Positions 16,893 through 25,402 are shown, counted from the first letter of the stretch. The stretch: DNA of 64,000 nt from Bradyrhizobium cenepequi (GCF_020329485.1 NZ_JAGKJI010000033.1:16650-80649); one strand, 5' to 3'. The notes: generated from the sequence alone by a model not told the origin. Translations and numbers: made by a program.

Positions 16893-16979
16893 GTAGGGTG
16901 GGCTAAGGAGCACAGCGACGTGCCCACCACTACCGATTCCGCTCGCAATGGTGGGCACGCTGCGCTTTGCCCACCCTAC
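16893..16979. repeat. Dispersed palindrome, family A' copy 1, overlapping the tetR stop
   Basis: The left arm GTAGGGTGGGCTAAGGAGCA (plus CAGCGACGTGCCCACCA) is mirrored by TGGTGGGCACGCTGCGC and TTTGCCCACCCTAC. It lies exactly between the convergent Rieske and TetR genes, and its final CTA supplies the TetR stop codon (16976-16978). It is probably a bidirectional terminator. Confidence 0.88.
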
Positions 16980-17587
16980 GAATTCGCCGTCTTCGTCAAC
17001 CCCTCGACCATCGCGCGGACGATGGTGGCGACTTCGCTGCGCAGCGCTTCGATCGGCACGGCGATCAGCTTGTGCTCCAATCCCAGTGCGACCATGCCGT
17101 GGACGGCGGAGAACAGGCTGCGGGCGGTGACGCTGAGCTGCTCGAGCGAGCGGGCGGGAAAGAGCGCGGCGAGCGGGCGGTAGATGTGGCGGAACATGTC
17201 CATCTGCTCGGAGATCGCCCAGTCCGGGACCGACTTGCCCGGCGCCATCCGGTGCTCGAACAATGCGCGCCATAGCTCGAGATTGTCGACCGCGAAATCG
17301 CAATAGGCGACCGCGATGCGGACCAACGTGGCGGCCGGATCCGCCGGGCCGTCGCGCTCAGCCGCGGTGAGGACTTTGTCGAGCCGCGTCAGCGTACGCG
17401 ATCCCACCCGCAGGATCAGTTCGTCGACGTCGTCGACCAAGTTGTAGACCGCGCCATTGGCGATGCCGATCTCGCTGGCGAGATCGCGCGTCTTCAGGCC
17501 GGCCAATCCGCTGGCAGCAATCGAGCGCTCTGCCGCCGCGATCAGCCGGTCGCGGTTCTTAGCTCGTCGTTCCAGCGCCTTGGACAT
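16976..17587 (-). CDS. TetR family transcriptional regulator
   Basis: A 203-residue regulator. The N-terminal helix-turn-helix (residues about 12-58) contains AAERSIAASGLAGLKTRDLA and the recognition helix segment IGIANGAVYNLVDDVDELIL; the remainder is an all-helical ligand domain. It is convergent with the amidohydrolase-Rieske operon and divergent from the 17818 unit, so it may control either or both. It is probably a repressor released by a small hydrophobic ligand. The stop codon lies inside a dispersed palindrome. Confidence 0.88.
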   Translation of the reverse strand: MSKALERRAKNRDRLIAAAERSIAASGLAGLKTRDLASEIGIANGAVYNLVDDVDELILRVGSRTLTRLDKVLTAAERDGPADPAATLVRIAVAYCDFAVDNLELWRALFEHRMAPGKSVPDWAISEQMDMFRHIYRPLAALFPARSLEQLSVTARSLFSAVHGMVALGLEHKLIAVPIEALRSEVATIVRAMVEGLTKTANS

Positions 17588-17697
17588 CTGCTAACCAATT
17601 TCTTGCGCGTTGCCCGCGATATTGAACCACATTGAACCGCGCCCAAGCCGGCGCTACAAAGACATGGTGAGCAATGCTCATAACAGGGAGCAGGCAA

Positions 17698-17763
17698 ATG
17701 TTCAAAAACCGTTTTCACGCTTTTCCGCGGCGCGTGTTCTTCCTGCTGTCGATCTCTGGATGA
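17698..17763 (+). CDS. Possible 21-residue small ORF (leader?)
   Basis: The ATG at 17698 is preceded by a good ribosome site (GGGAG at 17686-17690, seven-base spacing) and encodes MFKNRFHAFPRRVFFLLSIS plus Gly before TGA. The TGA overlaps ATGA with another mini-frame of 11 codons ending at 17795, just before the next gene at 17818. This could be a leader peptide or a short basic-hydrophobic membrane peptide. It could also be chance; there is no homologue I know of. Confidence 0.3.
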   Translation: MFKNRFHAFPRRVFFLLSISG

Positions 17764-17817
17764 GAGGCTATCTCACCACGAGTGTTGATTGGTGAAGCCC
17801 GATAGCGGGGAGGCGGC

Positions 17818-18873
17818 ATGGCGTCTTCTCGGAGTGCAATTTCGGCCTCGCGCTTGCGCGAAGGTTTTGGCAGGGCCGGCGCTGCACTGGCGCGCCTGCC
17901 CGGCCACGCCACCTTCTGGCTCAAGGCGTTATCGCAGCCAAATATCGATCTCACCCTGCGGACGCATGCGGGGCTGCGCACGCGGATCGTCGAACGTCCG
18001 GGCATCTCGCTGCCGCCGGACGATTTGGAGGCGCTGGTCTCGCAGCTGCGCTCCATCGCCGCCAAGACGCTGCCGCAGCAGAGCCTGACCTACGGCATCT
18101 TCTCCGGCAAGCCCGAGCGTCTGGCGCGCGCCATCGTTACGCTGATCTCCGAGGAGGAAACCGGACGGCCGATCGCGTTCAATGCACTGTCGGTGATGGA
18201 GATCGATCTTGACGGCGCTCCGATCGAGGTGACGCATCTGGGGCTTGTCATGATCGACCCCGATGTGCGCGGGCAGGGGCTGTCCTGGGTGCTCTACGGC
18301 ATGACCGCACTGGTGCTGTTCGCGCGCGACGGCTTGCGTCCGAAATGGATTTCCAATGTCACGCAGGTGCCCGCGGTGGTCGGCATGGTCTCTGAGACGT
18401 TTTCCGATGTGTATCCGTCGCCGCTATCCGGCGCGCGGCGGAGTTTTGCGCATCTGCAGCTCGCACGCGGGATCATGGCGCATCACCGCGCGGTGTTCGG
18501 TGTCGGCGCCGAGGCCGGCTTTGACGATGAACGATTCGTCATCACCAATGCCTATACCGGCGGCTCGGATGCGCTGAAGAAGAGCTTCGAGATTGCGCCA
18601 AGGCACCGCAACGAAATCTACAACGAATTCTGCGCCCGCGAGCTCGACTATGTGCGCGGCGATGACGTGCTGCAGCTCGGCCGCATCGATCTGGCCGGCG
18701 CCCGGCGCTATCTCATGAGCGAGGTGCCGGGAGGCTCGCTGCCGGCGCTGATTGCCACCTTGGCCATGCTGGCGCTGCAGCGGCTGGTGCTGCCGTTCTT
18801 CTACTGGATGGACGATACGCGTGCGTTCGGCTCGCTGCGGCCGCGTTCTCGCGACGAGAAAGGCAGTCGCTGA
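17818..18873 (+). CDS. GNAT-fold acyltransferase-like protein of unknown function
   Basis: A 351-residue protein. The middle carries a recognisable GNAT motif A (HLGLVMIDPDVRGQGLSWVL, with R-G-Q-G for the acyl-CoA pyrophosphate), followed by a motif-B-like stretch (WISNVTQVPAVVGMVSETFS). The first 100 residues and the last 140 have no family I recognise. A hydrophobic segment near residue 305-320 (LPALIATLAMLALQRLVLPF) might attach it to the membrane. It overlaps the next gene (TGA/ATG share bases at 18873), so the two are co-translated and likely act together, perhaps as a lipid- or amine-acylating enzyme and a membrane partner. GGGGAGG precedes the ATG. Confidence 0.65.
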   Translation: MASSRSAISASRLREGFGRAGAALARLPGHATFWLKALSQPNIDLTLRTHAGLRTRIVERPGISLPPDDLEALVSQLRSIAAKTLPQQSLTYGIFSGKPERLARAIVTLISEEETGRPIAFNALSVMEIDLDGAPIEVTHLGLVMIDPDVRGQGLSWVLYGMTALVLFARDGLRPKWISNVTQVPAVVGMVSETFSDVYPSPLSGARRSFAHLQLARGIMAHHRAVFGVGAEAGFDDERFVITNAYTGGSDALKKSFEIAPRHRNEIYNEFCARELDYVRGDDVLQLGRIDLAGARRYLMSEVPGGSLPALIATLAMLALQRLVLPFFYWMDDTRAFGSLRPRSRDEKGSR

Positions 18874-20072
18874 TGAATCCCGGAATCATCGCCGATTCCA
18901 TCGTCAATCTCTGCGGCGCGATGGGGCTCTGCGTGGCAATGATGACGTTCTACTGGCGCGACCCGAATAGTCCGCTGACGCGGCGGCTGTTGTTCGCGCT
19001 CGGCGTGATCGCGCTCCTGTTCCTGGTGCGCGGTGTGGCGTGGTGGAGCGGCAGCGACGTGCTGGATCGCCTTTCGCTCGTTCCGGCGGCGCTGATCCCG
19101 CTCGGCGCGCTGGTTGTGACCGAGGGCATGCTGCGGCGGCATGCGCCGCGCGTGGTGAAGATGCTGGCCGTGCTCGGCGGCATCCTGCTCGGCCTTGGCG
19201 GCGCGCTCGGGCTCGCCCGGTTCACGACGGCCTATGGCGCCTCGCTGTCGCTGTTCCAGCTTGCGGGCTTCATCGTCTGCGCCTTATTGCTCGCGCGCCG
19301 CGACCGCGCATCGTTGATGGCGTCCGAAAACCGCAGTATTGGACGCCTCGCGGCCGGCGCGCTGATCGTGATTCCGTTCGTGATCACGGATTTCCGCACG
19401 CTGTTTCCGGACATCCCGGTCCGGCTCGGTGCGCTCGGCGCGCTGCTCACCGTGACCGTGATCCTGATCGCGGGCGGCGGCGCCGAGACGCGGCGTCACG
19501 GGCTGACGCTAATGGCCTTGCGGCTTGGCAGCGCTGCGCTGCTGGGCATCGCCGCCGCCTTCATCGCCAATGATGTCGATGCGGCGCAGATCATGCGTTT
19601 CTGCGCGGTCGCGATCGCAGGCGTGCTCACGATCGCCCTGATGACGGATACGCTGCGGGCGGTGTTCGAGGCGGAGGAGCCGGGGGTGTTGAATGCGGCT
19701 GCGGCGTCCCCGGCGAGGACACGTGACGAGCTGATCGCCGAACTGGCGCGGCATCCGATTTTCGAGCATGCCCGGCGCTACCGCGAGGTCGAGCTCGCCA
19801 GCTACGATCCGCTGCTGCTGCGCGAGTTCTTCGCGACACAGCGGGTGCTGCGCCGGTCCGACGCGCCCTGGGGATATCAGTCTGATGACCCCGCGGTCGA
19901 GCGCGTGCTGTCGCTGGTCACGGCGAGCAGCGCCACGCATGTGATCGTGCTCTCGCACGATCCGATCGACCTGATCGTGCTCGCCGTGCCCGTCACATCA
20001 GCCGACCCCGCTACTGAGACCGCGCTCGCATTGGTGCGGCGGCTGCTGGCGCTGACGCCGGAGAAAGTTTGA
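18873..20072 (+). CDS. Polytopic membrane protein of unknown function
   Basis: A 399-residue protein. Roughly the first 270 residues contain about eight membrane helices (for example VIALLFLVRGVAWW, VLGGILLGLGGALGLA, FIVCALLLARR, LLTVTVILIAGGG). A cytosolic C-terminal region of about 130 residues (ELIAELARHPIFEHARRYRE ... ATHVIVLSHDPIDLIVLAVP) follows. No catalytic motif is evident and I do not recognise the family. It begins inside the stop codon of the GNAT-like gene. The architecture is reminiscent of membrane sensors lacking an output domain, but that is speculation. Confidence 0.6.
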   Translation: MNPGIIADSIVNLCGAMGLCVAMMTFYWRDPNSPLTRRLLFALGVIALLFLVRGVAWWSGSDVLDRLSLVPAALIPLGALVVTEGMLRRHAPRVVKMLAVLGGILLGLGGALGLARFTTAYGASLSLFQLAGFIVCALLLARRDRASLMASENRSIGRLAAGALIVIPFVITDFRTLFPDIPVRLGALGALLTVTVILIAGGGAETRRHGLTLMALRLGSAALLGIAAAFIANDVDAAQIMRFCAVAIAGVLTIALMTDTLRAVFEAEEPGVLNAAAASPARTRDELIAELARHPIFEHARRYREVELASYDPLLLREFFATQRVLRRSDAPWGYQSDDPAVERVLSLVTASSATHVIVLSHDPIDLIVLAVPVTSADPATETALALVRRLLALTPEKV

Positions 20073-20114
20073 GGCCGGCGGAGATTGCCGGCCTCATGGT
20101 TTTGCGACGAGCCA

Positions 20115-20738
20115 TCAGCCGCAGACCTGCACCGGCTGCGTACGCCAGCCGTGCGTGGTGTGGATACGACGGTTTGTGACGTAGCAATTGCCGTTGTCGT
20201 AATAGGTATCGCCGTAGCCATAATACGGATAGTCGTAGCCGTACGGAGAGTCGTAGGCATAGTCGTCATAATAATACGGCGAATACAGGCCGAGGCCAAA
20301 GCCTGTGCCGAAGGCGAAGCGCCGTCCATGGAAACCGCGGCCGTGGAAGCCGCCACCATGGAATCCGCCGAAGCCGTGATGAAAGCCGCCGAAGCCGTTG
20401 TGGAAGCCTCCGCCGGCAAATCCGCCGTGGAATCCACCGACGCCGCCATGGAATCCACCACCGCCAAATCCGCTGCCATGGAATCCGCCACCGCCAAATC
20501 CGCTGCCATGGAATCCGCCACCGCCAAATCCGCCGCCATGGAATCCACCGCCACCAAATCCACCACCGCGGAAGCCACCGCCGCCGCCAAAACCGCCGCC
20601 GTGGAAGCCGCCGCCTCCACCAAAGCCGCCACCATGGCCGCCGCCTCCGCCACCACCACGCGCCAACGCCACCGTTGGCGCCGCCGCAAGACCAACCGAT
20701 GCAGCCGCCAACAATGCGATAACCATCTTGCGTAACAT
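20115..20738 (-). CDS. Secreted Gly/His-rich repeat protein
   Basis: A 207-residue protein. A clear signal peptide (MVIALLAAASVGLAAAPTVALA) is followed by about 100 residues of near-perfect repeats of the type GGGFHGG/GGGGF (motif FHGGGFGGGG, about ten units). The tail is tyrosine/aspartate-rich (SPYYYDDYAYDSPYGYDYPY) and ends in NGNCYVTNRRIHTT. Similar proteins in bradyrhizobia are labelled sulfur-globule-like or hypothetical. The many histidines could bind metals. The ATG at 20738 has GGAG about nine bases upstream; a GTG at 20741 is an alternative. It is convergent with the membrane-protein gene, and the repeat DNA makes copy-number variation likely. Confidence 0.8.
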   Translation of the reverse strand: MLRKMVIALLAAASVGLAAAPTVALARGGGGGGGHGGGFGGGGGFHGGGFGGGGGFRGGGFGGGGFHGGGFGGGGFHGSGFGGGGFHGSGFGGGGFHGGVGGFHGGFAGGGFHNGFGGFHHGFGGFHGGGFHGRGFHGRRFAFGTGFGLGLYSPYYYDDYAYDSPYGYDYPYYGYGDTYYDNGNCYVTNRRIHTTHGWRTQPVQVCG

Positions 20739-20885
20739 CACACCACTCCGTCAGAATCGCACCCAGCCCGCGATACTGATGAAGTGGCGATCATTCGGAA
20801 GATCGCGACGCGCGCGCCGCTCAACTCCGCGCGAGACTTTCTAAATTCCAGTTTACAGACGGCGCACGATCGCGTGTGCTCGCAC

Positions 20886-21737
20886 TCATGTGTTCTTCAC
20901 GAACGCGGCAAATGCATCCGCATAATCCGGATGCCAGCGCGAGAGCGCGGGACGGTTCTCGACGATGTCGGAGGCCGCCCAGAGGATTCGCCGCTCGTCG
21001 AGCTGGCGCGGCACGTCATTGTCGGGACAAAGAATGTAGAAGTCGCCCGCGTCCAGCCGCTCGATCATGAAGTCGATCGTCTGCTCCGCCGTCCAGGCGC
21101 TGGCCGGTTTCTCGGCGCGGCCGCGTGCGGTCAGGCCCGTGAAGACGAAACCGGGGATGAGCAGATGCGCGCTGAGGCGGCAGCCGGGCGTGTTGCGCAA
21201 TTCATGCTGCAACGCCTCGGTGAAGGCTTTCACGCCGGCCTTGGATACGTTGTAGGCGGGATCGCCCGGCGGCGTGGTGATGCCCTGCTTGGAACCGGTG
21301 TTGATGATGAGGCCATCGCGCCCGCGCTCGATCATGCGCGGCACGAAGGCATGCGTGCCGTTGATGATGCCCCACAGATTGACGCCGAGAATCCGCTGCC
21401 AGTTCTCGCGCGGACCGAACATCTGGCTGCCCGGCTGGATGCCAGCATTGTTCATCAGGACGTCGGCGCCGCCGAACCGCTGCTGGACCGCGCTTTCCAG
21501 CTTGACGAGATCCTCGAAGCGGCTGACGTCGACGGTTTCGGTCATGATGCTGTCGGCGCCGCCGGGCGCGACCGATGACAGTTTTGTGGCGGCATCCTTC
21601 AGGCTGTTCGCACTGACATCGGCGACACAGACCTTCATGCCCGAAGCGGCGAAGCGCATGGCGGCAGCGAGCCCGATGCCGGACGCGCCTCCGGTGATCA
21701 CGGCGACATGGTCTGGCGACATGGTGGGATGAGGCAT
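20886..21737 (-). CDS. SDR family NAD(P)-dependent oxidoreductase
   Basis: A 283-residue short-chain dehydrogenase with the nucleotide-binding motif AVITGGASGIGLAAA (TGxxxGIG, residues about 13-27), the NNAG motif (MNNAGIQPG), catalytic serine in INTGSKQG, and the active-site YNVSK (Tyr-x-x-x-Lys) in DPAYNVSKAGVKAFTEAL. The acidic residue after beta-2 (CVADVS) suggests a preference for NAD(H). The substrate is unknown. It is divergent from the aldehyde dehydrogenase gene, which could share a promoter region and a pathway (alcohol to aldehyde to acid), but this is only positional. Confidence 0.9.
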   Translation of the reverse strand: MPHPTMSPDHVAVITGGASGIGLAAAMRFAASGMKVCVADVSANSLKDAATKLSSVAPGGADSIMTETVDVSRFEDLVKLESAVQQRFGGADVLMNNAGIQPGSQMFGPRENWQRILGVNLWGIINGTHAFVPRMIERGRDGLIINTGSKQGITTPPGDPAYNVSKAGVKAFTEALQHELRNTPGCRLSAHLLIPGFVFTGLTARGRAEKPASAWTAEQTIDFMIERLDAGDFYILCPDNDVPRQLDERRILWAASDIVENRPALSRWHPDYADAFAAFVKNT

Positions 21738-21942
21738 GGTCTGTCTCCGACAAATATGTGGCAGGGTTCTCTAGGCTAACACGGCGGGCTCGCCATGCAC
21801 GAAGCTGCATGGGAGGCTTTCATTGCTGCGCTGCCCGCAATCAAGCCGGCTGCTTTACGGATTCGCCCCACCGTTGTAGAGTTCCGCATATAACGGTTTT
21901 GGAATCCTTCGAAATTCGAGGCAACATCAAGGGAGTGCAAAC

Positions 21943-23439
21943 ATGGCTGTCACGCAGGCAATTCCGCTCACGCGTCATCCCTATGCAGACGGTTCCTACA
22001 AGAAGATGCTGATCGACGGCCAATGGGTCGATGCCGCCTCCGGTAAAAAGTTCGAGACCCACAATCCCGCGACCGGCGAATTGCTCGCGACAGTGGCCGA
22101 AGGCGATGCGGAAGATATCAACCGCGCGGTGACTGCGGCGCGCCGCGCCTTCGAGGGTCCGTGGAGCCAGGTCAAGCCGTTCGAGCGGCAGAACATGCTG
22201 CTCAAGCTTGCCGATCTCGTCGAGAAGAACTTCGACGAACTTTCCGAACTCGACACGCTCGATATGGGCGCGCCGATCAGCCGCACCCGCGGCAACCGCC
22301 TGCGCGTGCTCGGCATGCTGCGCTATTACGCCGGCCAGGCGACCGCGCTGCATGGCGAGACCATCGAGAACTCGCTGCCGGGCGAGATCTTCTCCTATAC
22401 CTTGAAGGAGCCGGTCGGCGTGGTCGGGGCGATCATTCCCTGGAACGGACCGCTCGCGGCAACCGTCTGGAAGATCGGTCCGGCGATCGCGACCGGCTGC
22501 ACGGTGGTGCTGAAGCCCGCCGAGGAAGCGCCGCTGACGTCGCTGCGGCTTGCCGAGCTCTGCATGGAAGCCGGCATTCCGCCTGGAGTCGTCAACGTCG
22601 TGCCGGGCTATGGCGAGACTGCGGGCGCGGCGCTCTCCTCACACCCCGGCGTCGACAAGGTCGCCTTCACCGGCTCGCATATCACGGGACAAGCGATCGT
22701 GCGGGCCTCGGCCGGCAACCTCAAGCGCGTCTCGCTCGAGCTCGGCGGCAAGTCGCCCGACATCGTGTTCGCCGATGCCGATCTCGATCAGGCGGTGCCG
22801 GGCGCGGCAATGGCGGTGTTCGCCAATTCCGGCCAGATCTGCAGCGCCGGTACGCGCCTCTTTGTCGAGCAGAAGATCTATGACGAGTTCGTCGGCCGCG
22901 TCGCTGAATTCGGCAAGAAGCTGCAGGTCGGCAACGGCATCGATCCGAACACGCAGATCGGCCCCCTGGTGTCGCAGCAGCAGATGGACCGTGTCAGTGG
23001 CTATCTCGAGATCGGCCAGAAGGAGGGCGCGAGAGCGCTTGCCGGCGGCGCGCGGCTGACCGAAGGGCCATTGGCAAAAGGCTATTTCGTGCAGCCGACG
23101 GTGTTCGCCAATGTGCAAGATAATATGCGCATCGCGCAGGAGGAGATCTTCGGGCCCGTCATCTCCGCGATCGCCTTCAAGGACACCGACGAACTGATCA
23201 AACGCGCCAATGCCACGATGTTCGGGCTCGGCAGTGGCGTCTGGACCACCAATGTCAGCAAGGCGCATCAGGTCGCCCGCGCGCTACGTGCCGGCTCGGT
23301 CTGGGTCAACTGCTACCAGACGATGGACCCGGCGGTGCCGTTCGGCGGCTACAAGATGAGCGGCTATGGCCGCGAGTCCGGCAAGCAGCACCTTGAGGAA
23401 TATCTCAACGTCAAGGCGGTCTGGATCAAGACGGCCTGA
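21943..23439 (+). CDS. NAD(P)-dependent aldehyde dehydrogenase
   Basis: A 498-residue member of the ALDH superfamily, converting an aldehyde to its acid. Catalytic residues are visible: the general base Glu266 in SLELGGKSP and the nucleophile Cys300 in NSGQICSAGTR, with the oxyanion asparagine in IIPWNGPLAA. Full length and cytosolic, it looks like the betaine- or phenylacetaldehyde-dehydrogenase-type group; the substrate is not specified. It follows a divergent SDR gene and precedes an old yellow enzyme gene, separated from it by a palindromic repeat, so the three may form a redox locus. Confidence 0.92.
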   Translation: MAVTQAIPLTRHPYADGSYKKMLIDGQWVDAASGKKFETHNPATGELLATVAEGDAEDINRAVTAARRAFEGPWSQVKPFERQNMLLKLADLVEKNFDELSELDTLDMGAPISRTRGNRLRVLGMLRYYAGQATALHGETIENSLPGEIFSYTLKEPVGVVGAIIPWNGPLAATVWKIGPAIATGCTVVLKPAEEAPLTSLRLAELCMEAGIPPGVVNVVPGYGETAGAALSSHPGVDKVAFTGSHITGQAIVRASAGNLKRVSLELGGKSPDIVFADADLDQAVPGAAMAVFANSGQICSAGTRLFVEQKIYDEFVGRVAEFGKKLQVGNGIDPNTQIGPLVSQQQMDRVSGYLEIGQKEGARALAGGARLTEGPLAKGYFVQPTVFANVQDNMRIAQEEIFGPVISAIAFKDTDELIKRANATMFGLGSGVWTTNVSKAHQVARALRAGSVWVNCYQTMDPAVPFGGYKMSGYGRESGKQHLEEYLNVKAVWIKTA

Positions 23440-23447
23440 GACGTGTT

Positions 23448-23602
23448 CACCTCTCCCGCTTGCGGGAGAGGTCGGCGCACCCGGATCGGCGCTTCGCGCC
23501 GTCCGAGTACAGGCTCCGCGCCGGGTGAGCGGCTCTCTCCACTCCGGGAGTCCCTATGCGGAGACACCCTCACCCCAGCCCTCTCCCGCAAGCGGGAGAG
23601 GG
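23448..23602. repeat. Dispersed palindrome, family B copy 2
   Basis: The hairpin end CACCTCTCCCGCTTGCGGGA(GAGGTCGG) is mirrored by CCCTCTCCCGCAAGCGGGAG at the right, with an extra GC-rich middle part (CGGATCGGCGCTTCGCGCCG). It is longer than the other family B copies. It starts eight bases after the aldehyde dehydrogenase stop. Confidence 0.85.
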
Positions 23603-23682
23603 AGTCTACTCGCCACTTGCTTTTCAGCGGCGCGCGCCTCCCCTATAGTGCCGGCAACGACAACACAAAATTTGGGGCAGGC

Positions 23683-24810
23683 ATGAAATTCCCGTCGCTG
23701 TTCTCTCCTCTCAAGGTTGGTCCCTATCAGCTTCAGCACCGCGTGGTGATGGCACCCTTGACGCGGATGCGCGCGGAAAAGCCCTCGCTCGCACCGCGGC
23801 CGCTGAATGTGGAATATTATGCCCAGCGCGCCACGCCGGGTGGTCTGATCATCGCGGAAGCCTCGCCGGTCGTGAACACCGGGTTCGGCAGCCCCGGCAT
23901 TCCCGGCATCTACAGCGAACAGCAAATTGCCGGCTGGCGGAAAGTGGTCGATGCCGTGCACGCCAAGGGTGGCATCATCTTCCTGCAGCTCTGGCATGTC
24001 GGGCGCGTTTCGCATTCCTCGTTCCAGCCGGGTGGCGCGCTGCCGGTCGCGCCATCAGCGGTGGCGATCTCCTCTGAGTTCAAGGCGATGACGGCGGAGG
24101 GTAAGGTGGTCGAGTATGAGACGCCGCGCGCGCTCGAGACCAGCGAGATTCCCGGTGTGATCGACGCCTACCGCGAGGGCGCGAAGAACGCGCTGAAGGC
24201 TGGCTTCGACGGCGTCGAGATTCATGGCGCCAATGGCTATCTGATCGAGCAGTTCCTGCAGTCGCGCAGCAACCTGCGCACCGACCAATATGGCGGCTCG
24301 ATCGAGAACCGCGTGCGCTTCCTGATGGACGTGACCAAGGCTGTGATCGAGGTCTGGGGTGCGAACCGCGTCGGCGTGCGGCTGTCGCCTTACGGTATTG
24401 CCAACGGCAGCGGCGAGGCGGACCCGATGCCGCTTTACAGTCACGCCATCAAGTCGCTCGATCCGCTCGGGCTCGCCTATCTGCACTTCATCGAGCCGCG
24501 CTCCTCGGGCGCCGGCCGCGCCGAGGTCAATCACCAGAACGTGCCGTCGGCGATGGTGCTGTACCGCCCAATGTGGAGCGGCGTCCTGATCACCGCCGGC
24601 GGCTTCACCGGCGAGACTGCGGATGCCGCAATCGCCGCGGGACATGCGGATGCGATCGCCTTCGGCCGCATCTTCATCTCCAATCCGGATCTGCCGCGAC
24701 GGTTGCGGCGCGCCTATCCGATAACGCCGTATAACCGCGCCACCTTCTATGGTGGCGAGCAGAAGGGATATACGGATTATCCCGCGCATGACGAGATGGC
24801 GCAGGCGTAA
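23683..24810 (+). CDS. Old yellow enzyme family NADH:flavin oxidoreductase (alkene reductase)
   Basis: A 375-residue FMN-binding TIM barrel that reduces activated C=C bonds (enones, maleimides, nitro compounds). Family marks are KVGPYQLQHRVVMAPLTRMR at the start, the H-x-x-N pair GVEIHGANGYLIEQFLQ, and DQYGGSIENRVRFLMDV; AITAGGF-like text and ADAIAFGRIFISNPDLPRRL lie at the end. It is most like the NemA/morphinone-reductase subgroup. The ATG at 23683 is the normal family start; the open frame extends upstream only through a palindromic repeat. It is probably a detoxification enzyme. Confidence 0.92.
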   Translation: MKFPSLFSPLKVGPYQLQHRVVMAPLTRMRAEKPSLAPRPLNVEYYAQRATPGGLIIAEASPVVNTGFGSPGIPGIYSEQQIAGWRKVVDAVHAKGGIIFLQLWHVGRVSHSSFQPGGALPVAPSAVAISSEFKAMTAEGKVVEYETPRALETSEIPGVIDAYREGAKNALKAGFDGVEIHGANGYLIEQFLQSRSNLRTDQYGGSIENRVRFLMDVTKAVIEVWGANRVGVRLSPYGIANGSGEADPMPLYSHAIKSLDPLGLAYLHFIEPRSSGAGRAEVNHQNVPSAMVLYRPMWSGVLITAGGFTGETADAAIAAGHADAIAFGRIFISNPDLPRRLRRAYPITPYNRATFYGGEQKGYTDYPAHDEMAQA

Positions 24811-24812
24811 GG

Positions 24813-24900
24813 CATTCGTTGTTGCGAGCGAAGCGAAGCAATCCTTGTCTCCGCGGGAGGAGAGATGGATTGCTTCGTCGCTTCGCTCCTCGCAATGACG
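24813..24900. repeat. Dispersed palindrome, family C
   Basis: An imperfect palindrome: TTGCGAGCGAAGCGAAGCAA followed by TCC, mirrored by GGATTGCTTCGTCGCTTCGC then TCCTCGCAATGACG. It belongs to a type that in bradyrhizobia gives the frequent HCEERSDEAIH-like spurious peptides. It lies between the OYE gene and the following GFA-type gene. Confidence 0.85.
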
Positions 24901-24919
24901 GAAGAGACGGAAAACCGAG

Positions 24920-25402
24920 ATGGCCAAAGCAGCCGCTGCAGGAGGTATCGCGTCGGGCCAATGCCTGTGCGGCGCAGTGCGGTTTGAGATCGACACGCCG
25001 GCGCGCTGGGCGTGGCATGATCATTCCGCGCCAAGCCGCCGTGCGCATGGCGCGGCCTATGCGACCTATGTCGGGAGCTGGCGCAAGCGGTTCCGCATCA
25101 CCGCGGGCGAGGATGCGATCACGCGCTACGAGGATCAGGCGACGAAGACCGTGCGCAGCTTCTGCGCGACCTGCGGGACGCCCTTAACTTACGAACGCGC
25201 CCGCTCGCCGCACATGGTGAACATTCCGCGCGCGCTGTTTTCGGGGCGCACCGGCCGGCAGCCGCTCTATCACATCGCCATCGAAGAATTGCAGGAGTGG
25301 ACTTATACCGGCGAGCCGCTGGTGCCGCTGAAGGGTTACCCCGGCGTGGTCTGGCAACGCTCGAAAAAGAAGAAGCGATCCGATCGCGAGGGGATGTTCT
25401 AG
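24920..25402 (+). CDS. GFA/CENP-V fold protein with altered zinc site
   Basis: A 160-residue protein of the glutathione-dependent formaldehyde-activating family. The structural zinc cysteines are there (QCLCGAVRFE near residue 22-31 and FCATCGTPLTYE near residue 82-93). At the second site the usual C-H-C-x-x-C-R-R is changed to DHSAPSRRAHG, so the three cysteines are lost. A Lys/Arg-rich tail (RSKKKKRSDREG) ends the protein. With the second site changed, spontaneous formaldehyde-glutathione chemistry is doubtful. The start ATG at 24920 lies just after the family C palindrome. Confidence 0.85.
   Translation: MAKAAAAGGIASGQCLCGAVRFEIDTPARWAWHDHSAPSRRAHGAAYATYVGSWRKRFRITAGEDAITRYEDQATKTVRSFCATCGTPLTYERARSPHMVNIPRALFSGRTGRQPLYHIAIEELQEWTYTGEPLVPLKGYPGVVWQRSKKKKRSDREGMF

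Noticed and set aside
20085..20844. Alanine/valine-rich and proline-rich open frames on the plus strand
   Set aside because: Mirror images of the Gly/His repeat gene. Only the minus-strand product has a signal peptide and a ribosome site.
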